Positions 13,649 to 25,769 of a stretch of 64,000 nucleotides of DNA are shown here, in pieces. The notes under the pieces are model-generated. The model was not told the origin of the DNA and ran no database searches. It was given only the letters and a program-made list of their open reading frames with translations. The stretch covers positions 3,768,501 to 3,832,500 of the forward strand of contig CM024182.1 in assembly GCA_013433145.1 (NCBI GenBank). Reading direction: 5' to 3'. The stretch comes from Ascaris suum. Lineage: Eukaryota > Nematoda > Chromadorea > Rhabditida > Ascarididae. The translations under genes were made by a program, and so were the position numbers. Each line of letters starts with the position of its first letter. Positions within the stretch are counted from its first letter, which is position 1.

Positions 13649-14025
13649 TATAAAAGGGTTTGATGTGCTCATGTATTCATTCGAGGTTCTAGACTGGTCT
13701 TAGAGCCGAGTGAGTCTCCGGATTGCAGTTGGAACGCGCGAGGTGATCGGTGGCAGCGTGGAGTTCGATTGCGGGGTCGTACTGGTGATTCGAATTATTT
13801 TGGTGTCTCTTCGTGTTTGTCACTTTTATTATATAAGTGCGAAAAACCATTCAGCGCTTACGCCCGCGTTGCATCGCAGTTTACAGCTCGACACATGGTG
13901 CAGGTCCTCAAGGAGATTTGAGCGAGTAAATGAGCCAAGAGGAGCTGCCCGTCACACTAGAAGCCAGTCCTATGTCCGAGCATCAGAGCCTTACTCATGC
14001 CATAATATGCTATGGTAAAGTTTAG
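13649..14025 (+). promoter_or_regulatory. TATA-box-like site with GC-rich leader; promoter or LTR remnant
   Basis: TATAAAAG lies at 13649-13656, followed by about 330 bp that is clearly GC-richer than its surroundings. At 13930 an ATG opens a 31-codon frame ending at 14023-14025, and a GTAAAG donor-like site falls near its end. This order, TATA element then leader then short initial frame, suits a promoter with first exon. It would also suit the R/U5 part of a decayed LTR retroelement. No second LTR copy and no pol remains are visible. Confidence 0.28.
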
Positions 14026-14049
14026 CATTTTTCAAACCTATGCTATATT

Positions 14050-15980
14050 TGAACGTAATGCAGTATGGCACAGTTTACGGGAAGTTTGGGCCGATGAAGT
14101 AAAACCCAGTATTGTTCGAGACGTTGATAAAAATGGATAACTATTATTTGAGATTTGAAGTAATGGTCGGGATAGAATCACAGTGCATAATTCTAGAATA
14201 TTTGCAGAATAAAAACAAATTGCAGTCCAAATCAAATGTCAAGAACACAAGATTCGTTGATGCATACGATTGAGATACAAACTGGACAACAAAATAATGC
14301 AGTTTTTTAAGCAGCGGACTAGTAACAGTTCGGATTTGTGCAAATTCGGAACTTACCTCCAATTTCCTTATGTCGAAGAATTATGATGTTCTCGAAAAAT
14401 AAAGCTACTTGCGACCGAAAGAATTTCTAAGCTCTCTGCTTCCATCTGAAAAGGCCGACATTTTCTGAAGCATTTTGATATCCTTCAGTCCTATCTGCAA
14501 TTTTCTTGTCTCAGATATGTGGACAATTTTCCGTACTCATCTGTGCCAAGTGGTACGAATTCACAACGCTACGATTATTCGGTCTTCACAATGACACATA
14601 TCAATGAGCCAGAGAGGTCACTAGAGCGGAAAGGAAACGAAGTTATGATAGAGAAAAGATGAATACTGCCCGAACGAAGAAATAGCGAACGCCTTGGGAT
14701 CATTCATGAGCATTTCGCTTAAACGACCACTGTTCTTTGAACTTCACAACTTGAATGTCTTTAATCAATTTGTGCAAATCAACATCTCCAATGAAAATTT
14801 TCGTCAACTATAATGCTGCAAAACTCTATTTCAACTTTCTTTTTTTAGCATTTGGAAGTTTCATATTCATATATAACCTGTTTGCAGTGTAATTCACTGG
14901 CTTGTTTAACGACTCGTTACAAACTTCGCTCATTGTTGATAGAGCTCAATTCAATGATGCTTGCAGGCACCATCGGATGAAATTCATGCTTAGGACGTAA
15001 AATGCTGAGATATCGATCTAAAACGGTTAGCACGTCAACGAGAAAAGCTTAAGTTAGATAGCCAAGTAAGAGCGAGATCGAATGCTCAGAATAAGATATT
15101 AAAGAAAAAAGGAATTTGTGCACGAAGCACGTTGGTTTTGAATTATACCAAACATCAACTGTTATGAAGCAAGGCTCAAATATTCTACTTTTTTTAAAAA
15201 CTTAAGTGATATATCGGTTTTATCAATTTATTAGCGATCGTTCATTTTTGTGTTTTATTTGCTAAAGATACGAAAAAACAATTCTTTTCAAAATCTCATT
15301 TACTCTTCGCATAAATCAATATTTTTAGGGAGCATTTACTTATTTATAATTGCAAATTTTTATGCGCAAAAGATTGGAAAATTAAGGAGAAGAAATTTCT
15401 ACAAAAAAGCGGAGATGGAAATTAAGCGAACGAGTGACGATTGGAAAACGATTTGTTTTCCAAATTTCGGATGAATAAAATCCGACAGCCAGGCATTCTT
15501 GAAACTTATTCGTCTTCAACTAAAATTTGGGTCTATTTGGATGCAATCGGTCGCTTGCCGATTGACGCCTTTTTGCATATTTTCAAACTTATTCCATAAA
15601 AGTGCATATGTCGAGCAAGTGTTTGCGCTTATGATGTGCGCACAGTGCGGAAAAAATTGCATATTCAACACTGATAGGGTCAAAAAAGCGTGAAATTTTT
15701 GCGCATTATTTATCCTAATAATATATCAGCTAAAATGTGGCGATGTCATTGCGAGCACTAACGCATCCCTTTGCAAGCCGAGTTCTGATAGTGACCGAAA
15801 GAAAATTCGTTAAACTCTCATCACTAAATCTGTTGTAAAAACTCATCGAGATGTTTCCTGATCACCGAAGTACACCAAAACTAGTCTCTAAATATAAGCG
15901 CCTAAAATTGTTTTTTGCTTTCTAAGAAAATCGAGAAACTCAACAATTTTCACCTCAGCTCATTGAAAAATGTATAAAAC
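14050..15980. other. Non-coding stretch
   Basis: No supported exon or repeat. Two short plus-strand open frames at 15250-15474 and 15499-15693 have AT-driven composition and no splice context. Confidence 0.45.
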
Positions 15981-15983
15981 TAT

Positions 15984-16355
15984 TCAAAATGATGTCGTAT
16001 ATCGCCTCAAATATTGCAAAACAAAAATGGATTGAAGTTCAGTTTTCTGATCTGCATATTGAAGAAGATTTTGGAACGATTTGATAGCAGGAGATGACTC
16101 GCTCATGTGATTGACATATACGGATATGAGTGCACGTTCTTCGATAAATTGCATCACACTTCGCTGCACGCCGATTGGGTTGTCACCACAAGAGGTTTTC
16201 TTTTCTTTTTGTAGTTTTTGATTCAATACAGCTATAGAGTTAAAGGAGAATAAGGCAATCGTTGGGTCGAAATGAAAGAAAAAGCAAAGCAGAAATAGAA
16301 TACAGCCATTCTGCCATTTCATTAAAAAAAGGATATGTGCGGCCGATGAGCCCAC
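15984..16355 (-). CDS. Hypothetical 123-codon open frame with N-terminal hydrophobic segment
   Basis: An ATG-started frame of 123 codons. Residues about 17-45 are strongly hydrophobic (signal-anchor or membrane-like), then a Lys/Glu-rich linker, then a polar helix-prone C-terminal half. No domain is recognised, and there is no clear splice or polyadenylation signal close by. The length is compatible with chance in a window this size, so this is a candidate only. Confidence 0.2.
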   Translation of the reverse strand: MGSSAAHILFLMKWQNGCILFLLCFFFHFDPTIALFSFNSIAVLNQKLQKEKKTSCGDNPIGVQRSVMQFIEERALISVYVNHMSESSPAIKSFQNLLQYADQKTELQSIFVLQYLRRYTTSF

Positions 16356-16399
16356 CTACCACCAAAGTTGTTGGAGGGAAATATAGTTCTTTTTAGTGC

Positions 16400-18140
16400 T
16401 GAGACGCTGAACCAACACTCGATCCTGTGAAACAGAAACTCAAATGCTGAGGTTTACCGCATGAGATCGAGTAAAGTTTCTACGATAAGGCCTGAAGAAC
16501 TCGAAAGCCTTTCGGTTTAGGGGGAACAAACTCTAATAACAGTTTCGCTTTTGGTAAAGGCATCATTACTTCTTTTTAAAGAAATCCGATCGAAGTGTTT
16601 CAAAAAAATTTATTATTTTTAAACAACTATGAATTTCCGAATTATTGTCATAATACGGTCGTTGTGCAAAATTACATTGCCTCTGAAATCAGTCACTAAT
16701 ATGTAAATGCTAGACGATTAGACTGAAATCAAACAATCGCTTATGAGTAATGATATAACGAAGATTTTAGTCGAGGAGCGTAGAAAATTAATCCAAGTAA
16801 CCATATTTCAAGAACAAACTGTTATGCGAAAAAATCATTGGTTTTTTTGAACTCGTCTATGAATGCTCGCGAACGAAATAGATAAAGATTAAATTAAATA
16901 GATAAATTATAGAAGAACTGTGCCCACACATAACTCACAAAAGAACTCCCATATCTAAGCTGCAACTTCAAATGGGAATATTTTTACCCTCTACGATGGT
17001 TCATTATTGGTGTTTCCCTCTCCTTTAATCTGTCGCGTAGGTTCTTGCAACATTCGAGCCTATAATATATGTCATTCGTTGAGAACGACAACCATAGAAG
17101 AGATGTATAGCAAGTCTAAAAATGTTTGAAGCAAAGGTGGGCCGGAGGAAAATAACTTTCGCTCAAAGGGTCTCTTTTCTCAGACGTCATATATGTGTCC
17201 TGTTCTGTGATTTATGCCATGATCAAATATACAAAATGTGCTGGTGCAAATTTTAGGGATGAATTTTCTTTTCGAAATCATGAGAACGTTTGATAACCTA
17301 TTCAAAATTGGTGCAACGAGAATAATATCTACATTAGCAGCGAAAATACGCACTACGCACATACAAATCTTTTGGATTGTAGACAAAACGTATTGCAGAG
17401 AATCTGTTAATATCCATCTGACACGTCGCAGTTAGACTATAAGTATGCAGTAATCCTCCGATTAGCGTGTTTTATGTCTAGAAATTGCACACGCTTTAAA
17501 CACTGAACATGGTTGGAGTACGTTAGATGATTAGATGACGAGAAATATATGTAAATGCATGATAATATAACAGGAGCCAAAACGTTTGAAATCATTTCAG
17601 AAGATAGGAGAATGAAATATAGCACTCTCATAACGATAAAACCTCTAGTGGTTAACGAATTTACTAGCACTCTTAAAATAATATATTATTTTGTTTTAGA
17701 GCCTTGAAAAACCTTTTTCATACGATCACACCCTTCGAAAATTTTGACATCGGATATGCTGTGACCTGCCAGTATGCATCTTTGTTATACAGAGGAAAAA
17801 GCAACAAATACTGCGCTCTCATATCTCGAAACAGCGGAAATAACAACGAAAAGAAGATTACTATGAATGCATATTGTCTGAGATGGAACATATAGGTGTT
17901 ATGAAGATAAGAATAACCATGTTGAAGAATACACTGCTCTTTCCGCTATTTGACGCCATTCCATCGCTCCGTCGCAATGAGCTCTTGTTGACTAATTGGC
18001 TTGCAACCTGATCTCCAATTTAATTTCATTTGAACAGCAAAAATGTTAGTAACGCAGCGTAATTTAAAAAAAAAAACTGAAATATATACAACAGTTGTAT
18101 CTAGTGTGGCTATAATCTGTTATCTCTTCTCATCGGCAAG
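16400..18140. other. Non-coding stretch
   Basis: Only short, AT-driven open frames on both strands. Nothing further is supported. Confidence 0.45.
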
Positions 18141-18149
18141 TTATAGAAT

Positions 18150-18434
18150 ATGTGGCAGAAAGAAAACGGCTTGCGACTGACACTAATTTTTGAAAATATA
18201 ATGTTTGGCATCGTCCAATCGAACCACTCCGAGCAGCAACCTCATTGGGACGGTACGATCGAACAAGTCTGGGCTCTTCTCTTAAGCGGAACAGCGACGA
18301 ATCGGCTCGTCAGCATCCGGTGGGAAGGAGATGAGCCAAAGTCCTAACCTTCAGCCAACCTTACAACTTCGTCTGAGCGGAAATGGGAGCGAAATGAAGA
18401 GACATTAATTCGAGATGAATGGTTCGTTGATTAA
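18150..18434 (+). pseudogene. GC-richer island with a once-interrupted frame
   Basis: One frame runs 94 codons from the ATG at 18150 to TAA at 18432-18434, with a single TAA at 18345-18347. The encoded sequence is Trp/Glu-rich and polar. The island is GC-richer than both flanks, which are A/T-rich. This may be an eroded exon or a dispersed repeat fragment. No family is recognised. Confidence 0.2.
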
Positions 18435-18449
18435 AACAAAAAAATAAAA

Positions 18450-21400
18450 TAAAAAATGAAATAAATGGATATTTCACATGAAGTATGTCTTCTAAATAAC
18501 GTTTATGATGAATGAGGACGGAATTAAAATTACAATAGATACAAGACGACTTTCAAAAATTCATTTTCTGATTCCATTTATCACTGATATAAATGAAGAA
18601 AATCTGAAGTAGAAAATTTGCTTAATTTGCCTCCTTTATATTTTAATAAATATTAACACATATTTAATCATCGCTAGAAGAAAAGTTTAGATCATCATAG
18701 ACAAGCCATAAAAATTTCCATTCATCGAAGTGCGCAGTTAAACATGCGTACAACAATGACAACATGCTTGTTTAATTATTTATTGACTTATTTAATTATT
18801 TATTTATTTACTCGGTTATATACGTATTTGTTTGTTCATCTATTCAAATGCAAATATTTATTGACTTTTCAGCGTGGAATGTGACTAGATGCATTAAATA
18901 CGCCAATACGCCTTTTTCAGACAATATACGGATATTTTTTTGCATCGAATGACGTTTTCCGCTTAAAAGAAATTGAGATTTAAAAAAGGACACTTTGCAA
19001 GTGCATTATGAAATTCCATAAAATATATTTTCTTGCGAAAAAAAAATGTTTTCATTTCACATGAAAAATAATGCTCCCCATCTTTTCAATTGTAATTGTG
19101 AAGCTTTTCCGCTTCGAAGATAATCACAACTATCGCAAAAATTCACAAAGAATGATGAGATTTGGCGAAAATATTGCGGAAATGAATTATAAGCAACTCG
19201 TTGCTAAATGATTCAAGTTGCTTTTTACTTCAAGATGCAAAGTTCTTTGAAAATAACTATTGAAGTTGTAAAGGACACATTTTCCCCACAATAAATGAAA
19301 AGATTGGACGTTTGATCTTTCTTTTTTTTTTATCTGGGAATTATTGCAAGTGGAAACATTTGGCACACTTTCGTTCGGCAAGGCAACAACAATGTATGAA
19401 TACTACATCATTCATAATGCGAAGGTAAGTTTAATTAACGTTAATACGACGTGCTCTTAAACACACTTAATTTTTTCTTTGATATGCAAAAATTGCGACT
19501 TATAGCTGCTTAACGAAGAGACGATCAAGGTTCTATGAAGCTTCTTCTCAAGAGCTCAAATATGCATGCAGAACTTGCTTTCAACATAATAACTACTATA
19601 AAATTAAACGGCTATGTAGATGCGCTGCTTATGACTGCTTGAAATCGTTGACGATAGATAGAAATAAGATAAGATTGAGACCGAAGAATTTTAAATATAT
19701 GATATTTCAGTATGAATTTTCTGACGATAGATTGAAGAACGTGGATGCTAGGGATGATTCCGCTAAACTCATACTGCGGCTAGTGGGCGGCGCATAGTCT
19801 TAGCAGCTTTTCGTGAAAAAGAATTTCTAAAGATCGATTTGTGCAAAAGCCACGATGTGAAGACTTTATATAGAGGCGGAATGTTTTTATAGTAGACAGA
19901 TAAATACAGGGCTAAACATCTAACTTGAAATGACCTGCAATTTAAGTGCACATCGTTCAGGGAATCACCGTTCACCTTCATCAACGAAAAATTGATCAAA
20001 CTGCTTTTGCCTACCTCAAATATCGCCACACTTCGCATGGACTCCGCTTGTTAATGAATTTCCTTGACAGGGCAAACGCAAAGCAGCGGCCTCGAGGACG
20101 CTGACTCATTATTTACCGACCGCCCATGCAGAATTCGAGTCAAACTCGCCCCTAATGTGTCAGTCATCAGCTGCTTCACCGATCTGTTTTGAAAGGAAAA
20201 AAAGCTTTCCAGGATGGAATATATTATTTCTCGTTCCATTCAATTGCACAAACACTGTCCAACACCACTAACAAGCTCAGTTGACCAGTGTGACCTTGCT
20301 GACTAAGAGATGATGAAGTTAAACTGAAAGTTAAAAAGTCATCACGGCACCAATCAGACTTCCTCCCTCCCCCCCCCCCCCCTCCCTCCCCAAGCCCTAT
20401 CTCTCCACCACAGCTCAGTTAGATAGCTCTGATTTTTTAAAGCGGATCGACTTTGAATAAATTTAGCACAAGCGATATGTGACTACTTAAACAGGCGTTT
20501 ATCTTCGAGGTGAGCGACGCCACCAAGAGAGCACAATGGACTTATGCAATAAGACGACTAGCAATTATGGGCTGCTTTACGAGGAACTGAGAAGGTCCCA
20601 AAAAGTAAAATCGGCAGTAAGGGAATTCAGAAACCTCGAATGAGACATCAGCTCATATCAATTCGCAACTTGATTTCTATTGCTCAGAATGTTGTCCCAT
20701 TCCTCTCAAAGAAGGTCAAGGTTCATGTGTAGATTAGATAATGAAAAATGTGTGCTTCCCGTACAGTGATGATGCAATAAACTTTCATTTTGATGATGCT
20801 GCAGCCGTCAACATATGATGTTTCAAACAAATGTTGCGCTGAAACCGCTATGGGCTGGCCCCAGCTAGGTAGATATATTATGGCAGAAGCGTGAAGGACA
20901 ACTCTAAGGAAGCTCTCTTCCCTCCCCCAATCCCGACAGAAAAGGCAGCAGAAATTATGTCTCCGATTTATGTGCCCTGTATTTTTGAGGCAATTTTCTA
21001 TCTTTCCGTAAAAATTGCTAAACGACTTTGTCTTATATATACCACTGCTAAGATTTTGAGGCTAAATCGAATAATAATAATACCTTAAAATATTCGAAGG
21101 TATTTATTATTTCGTGGATCTTATCAAAACTAGTCTATTTTCCAAAATATCCACCCTTTTCTCCAAATTATCCAAGATTTTTCGAGCTTCACAAATGTGT
21201 TATACCAGTAAATGTGTTTCCTTACTACCTTGATGAAAACTAAAATTGTTCCACATTCTCATCCACATCGTAGTTGGAGGATAAACTCATCTAAATTGGT
21301 ACCACATCCTCAAACTTCACTTGAAAGTTGAGGTTGTACCTCATTTCAGATGATGAATTTACAATATCGAAAAAGCTGTTTGCACCGCCGCTGTACGATC

Positions 21401-21500
21401 TTAGAAAAGTCGTCGAGTCGACGGTGCGATCGATTATTGTTTCTTTGTCGAAGTCGATGAGGTCGCTGCAGAAATAGATCCTTGTCATGTGAAACACTGT
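18450..21500. other. Mostly non-coding, with a C-tract
   Basis: Contains a run of 14 C at 20369-20382 inside a 33-bp C/T tract. Two adjacent minus-strand open frames (19769-20038 and 20051-20239) have mixed composition but no recognised domain, and no splice borders connect them. Confidence 0.4.
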
Positions 21501-21528
21501 CTTTGAGAAGAGATTGACTTCCAATAGG

Positions 21529-21564
21529 ATCTACTCAACAAGACGAATCTACTCAACAAGACGA
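21529..21564. repeat. Exact 18-bp tandem duplication
   Basis: The unit ATCTACTCAACAAGACGA occurs twice without change, at 21529-21546 and 21547-21564. Confidence 0.85.
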
Positions 21565-21728
21565 TAAACTATAATCCCCATTTCGTTGTCTAAGCATCTG
21601 AATAAGAGCATAAGCGTGAGAATAAGCGTCTACATTCGTTCATTTCGTCAGATGTTGAGCAGTGTGTTGGATAATTCGCTTGTGACCCCCACACTGTCAA
21701 CACTGCAAACGTAAACGAGACATCAAAA

Positions 21729-22200
21729 TGCTTATCATGACATGCGCCCCAGGAGACGTACGAACCGTATTCGAATTGCCTAATAAAAGCAATTTTCAGC
21801 AGTGCTGCTTACGTTATCCGGGTTTTGAAGGCAGCAATACCGCTGAGAAGTTCTGCATGTCATGGCGTTCGTCTCATCCTATGCAACTCATTGATGATTT
21901 GTGGGGAAAATAGAAGCAGGATCCCTCAAAGCTACGATTTCGACTTCTCTCTGATCGGTGAAGGGTCGTATCGTTGTTACCTCGCAACAACCTCAGGGCA
22001 CACAGGCGGCAAAATTGATCATGGGATCAAAGATGGGTAATAATTGCTATTTTAGTGAAGTCCCTGATTCCTCTTCTCTCTTCCCAAACGAGCTGCTGAG
22101 TAAAATGACTCGAACTATGTCTTCTCTCCAATGGTATTCTAGTGCGACTCTCGTAAACTTGCCTAGCTATAAGCACGGATGTAATAATGCGCAAATATGA
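21729..22200 (+). pseudogene. GC-richer island with three overlapping open frames
   Basis: Three plus-strand frames overlap: 21729-21913, a frame open from the acceptor-like TTTTCAG near 21799 to TAA near 22040, and 21958-22200. A donor-like GTAATA follows GATGG near 22038. The minus strand is also open over 22027-22233. Composition is coding-like but no family is recognised. Density of open frames in one GC-rich patch can come from composition alone, so this may be an eroded gene or a dispersed repeat. Confidence 0.2.
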
Positions 22201-22249
22201 ATGTTTTGAAGCCTCTGAAACATGATGCTCCATTTCTTAGCCCTCAATG

Positions 22250-25200
22250 GTGATGGGTGACTTCAACTTCTCTTTTTAATCTAACAAAGGCCCACGTCGA
22301 GGCGATTCATCTGAAGTATTTCCGCCATGAGCACCGTTTCATTACATTCGTGAGGAAAAGTTTGTTCTTCTCTTATTTAGAAATTATGAAACTTCTCTCG
22401 AGAAGGTCACAATGACAAATAATTCCCGGTCATGTAACTATGTCAACAAATTTATAGTATAAATTTAGCAACACACTGTATGTTCATTAGTTTCAAACTC
22501 AATTATAAATGCCTACAAGCAAAGAGCATAATTGTTTACATGAATTGAAATAATTATCTGGCTAGTCGGCCAATATTAAATCCCATGTGCAATAAATTTC
22601 CATCCTATATTAGCGCTTTGATTGAGAAATACGAATCTAAGCGCTAAAGCCATATCGGATACGCTAAACTCTATTTACGACGCTTGACTATGAAGAAATG
22701 TTTTTCTGTGAAGGATTTCTTTAGGATATTAGGCTAATTTTTAATGAATGATCGACTGACTATGGCGGAGATTACTTCAAGTATGCTTTTAAAAAAGTCA
22801 GCAAAAATTATGTTTATCGCGAGAACGAGAAGTTGTTCTATAAAGAGAAAGATGAAAAATTAAACACTCAAATCTAACGATAAATATCGCCATCGGATTA
22901 TCTTCGTTGATGATTCCATCAAAAATCGCATTTTTGAGCGTTTCTTTGCATGCTGTTAAAGCTATGCGATAACACATCACTTCACTTATCGACGAGATGC
23001 TATGCTTAGGAACCAAAAAGAAAGAATTGAAAAAGTTATTAAAAAGTTCAATTTTGCCAATGCTTGAAAGCATACCGCATCACTGCATCAAATTCGCCCA
23101 AGTATTCATTAATTTATTGCTTTCGATGAAGTTTATCATTTTGTTCCTTTGATTTATTTTGAAAACCGTAATGCTCGCCAGACTTCTTAAAAAGCAATCG
23201 TCAACAAAAAAACAGCTGGCGACATCAATGATCACTTAGCACCTCATTGGCTTGACGTCTTCAATGTGCAAATATGCCGCAAATTGTGTCAAGGACTTTC
23301 TTCAGGAAAAAACTTGCTCCGACGAAATCACATCAACGCTGCCATGTTCAGATTTTTACCTCAGTGGATCACTGACTTCAATCTTCAAGAACCAGATCAG
23401 AATCATAAACGATGGGATTCATACTGAAATAGCTTATATCGCTTACGTCAAGTCGCCTAACACCGCTTTCCATAAGAAGCTATACCAGGAACTGGAAGCT
23501 TATAAGGTTGCAGGGACTCACTAAATTGAGGTAAAGGATTTGTTACTAGAATTATCGTTGGAGCACAGTCGGAAAGTCTCTGTCAAAGGCCTCTAATTTA
23601 AGAAGTGGTATGTCTCAGTGAAGCGTTCTGAAGCACCTTTTCTAGCAATTTATATTAACCTTGTGTGGGATGATTTTACCCACGACTGATTTTATCACAA
23701 AGATTCTGACGGATCTCATACTCATATATTATTCATTGACAATTTGGGCATCTACAGATAAATAATAGATGCCATGAGTGATTCTAAACTACCGCAGAGA
23801 GATCCAGATGGATTCATTGCTTTATAGAAAATGGTGTAACCAGATGCTTCACGAGAGAAACACCAGGTCATGCACATTCCTTTTTATTTTGACTGCCCTT
23901 CACGCTTAGACAGCTAATTTTTTCGCTCATTGGAACCGACATTCATGATCTTGACATAAAAAGTTGTCGAAATGACCATGTGTGAGAATGTTGTGCAAAA
24001 TTATCGGGAAAAAAGGCTTCACGATTACAGAAAAATACATTGAGATTCCTTTAGCATCAGCGCTTAGGACGCTTTCGCAAAGACTTTGGAATCACAAACC
24101 TGTTTCCGACTACTATGCTTTTATTTGGCCACCATATCTATTTTTATGCATTTAGTTCTTTGTAAGCACGCAGAAACACTCTATCATTTATCAATCAAGT
24201 GGAAATACCTACAATCTTCGTTTAAAATGTACCACCGAGGTACTAACTAAAATACACCTACAACAGTGTAAAAGGTAAAATGTACCACCGTGGTCGCAAT
24301 TCTAGTTTCAATTTCAGTAATTTTGGTAATTTCGGCTATAAAGACGAAACTACGATAACCGCAAATGTATTTTGTTTGCATTAGTATCGCTTTTGAAAAC
24401 GCTCAGCATTAATCCTAAATGCATAGAAACTGTTTGTTTATAGTAAAGGTTTTGTTGTGGATGAAAAGATAAGCAGCAATATTAGCCGTTCATTATTCCA
24501 TATCCCTCTTTTTGTTGCAATCCCCACTGTAATTAAATGCCGTCATAAACAAATGCGGAAAATAAATCAACTGCTTAACTTGATTCCTTATAATCAATGC
24601 TCATAAGCTGTCTTAGAGATTAAAATGTCATATATGAGCGATTGAAAGAATCAATTAGAGAGATATGCTCACACAACACACATAAATTATGCATCGTTAG
24701 GTGAGGTGCTTCGTTATTTAGGTGCTAAAAAGATTGTAAAGAAATTGTTTGAAATAACTACTCTGTTGAAAGCGTTGAAAATGAAATAACTACTCCAGGC
24801 AAACCGATATGCTCAACTTTTTCCAGCATAATCCTCATACGAACGCTATAATTAAACACCAGCGTCGAAAGTTGTCAATCATCTGGATGGCAATCTTTTT
24901 GGATGAGAATATAGAACGTGCATCAACAACGTGCATTCTTCGGAACTCATTCTAATTGACAATCTGATGCGTAAATAATCCATGAAAACCGTTAGGACTT
25001 GTCTCATGCAACTGAAATAGTTTACTTCTATGATATTGCTTTCTTTTCTTGAAATTGCTTCCTTCGTTTTCCTTCCCTCGTATGCATCAAAACTCCTCAA
25101 AAACACCTTTCTCTCAACCAGTTCAATGCGTCATCGCCCATTATTCTGCTAATGAAGAAGCTTCTGCTTTGTGCCTAGTATTTGAATCTCTTTTCATGTT

Positions 25201-25330
25201 TCGAAGGGTTCTGTGGTACAAACTTCCAGGAAAATTGTGCAAAAATCGAAAGCTAGGAGCTTTGGGAAATAATTTTATTATAGCGTATGGGTCCTCTATG
25301 ATAATTCTAAAGTAACTATGCGATGAATAC
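22250..25330. other. Low-information stretch with weak open frames
   Basis: A plus-strand frame at 23252-23524 (internal ATG at 23264) is open for about 90 codons with mixed composition. A minus-strand frame lies at 22798-23073. Neither has a recognised domain or clear splice sites. The direct repeat at 24224-24294 is listed separately. Confidence 0.35.
24224..24294. repeat. 18-bp direct repeat 53 bp apart
   Basis: AAAATGTACCACCGNGGT occurs near 24224 and again near 24277, one position differing between copies. Confidence 0.7.
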
Positions 25331-25343
25331 CGATACTTAATCC

Positions 25344-25622
25344 GGATGTTTCAAGATTTCTTGCTCTCCATCCAAGATTCTTCGAATATCATTGTCTTAT
25401 TTGAAAGCCAAGTTTATTTTAGCTCACATTTCTGATGAAAGTCATCATTTTGTGACTGCTGCAAACACTACCCGACGACTGCTACGAACTCACAACGTTC
25501 CACTTTCCAGGCGGACACTGTACTCGCAAAGTGTGGACGGCCAGCGAAGGCATATCAGCATTCCCGTGATAGAAGATGTGCTCAGAAAGCGTAAGGCGGC
25601 GACTTTCAAAACGTTTGCATAG
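25344..25622 (+). pseudogene. Open frame without start codon, product unknown
   Basis: A frame is open for about 92 codons from a stop at 25344 to TAG at 25620-25622. The second half is basic and polar, with coding-like composition. There is no ATG near the 5' end and no strong acceptor. It could be an exon fragment. A further frame at 25576-25764 overlaps its end. Confidence 0.17.
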
Positions 25623-25769
25623 AATGTTTTCATCAGTTATCAAACAGTCCTTCCCGAAGATGTCACCGAATTCTGATACAAATGACTGCCGAGAATGCCC
25701 TTATCCTTTTCTTCGGATTAATGGTCATTTCGTTGTGGAAACTGACGACCATTTCAAAGTGTGAGTAGA

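Noticed and set aside
20411..20430. AGCTCAGTTAGATAGC resembling a tRNA D-arm / A box
   Set aside because: No B box (GGTTCGANTCC-like) at the right distance and no acceptor stem pairing.
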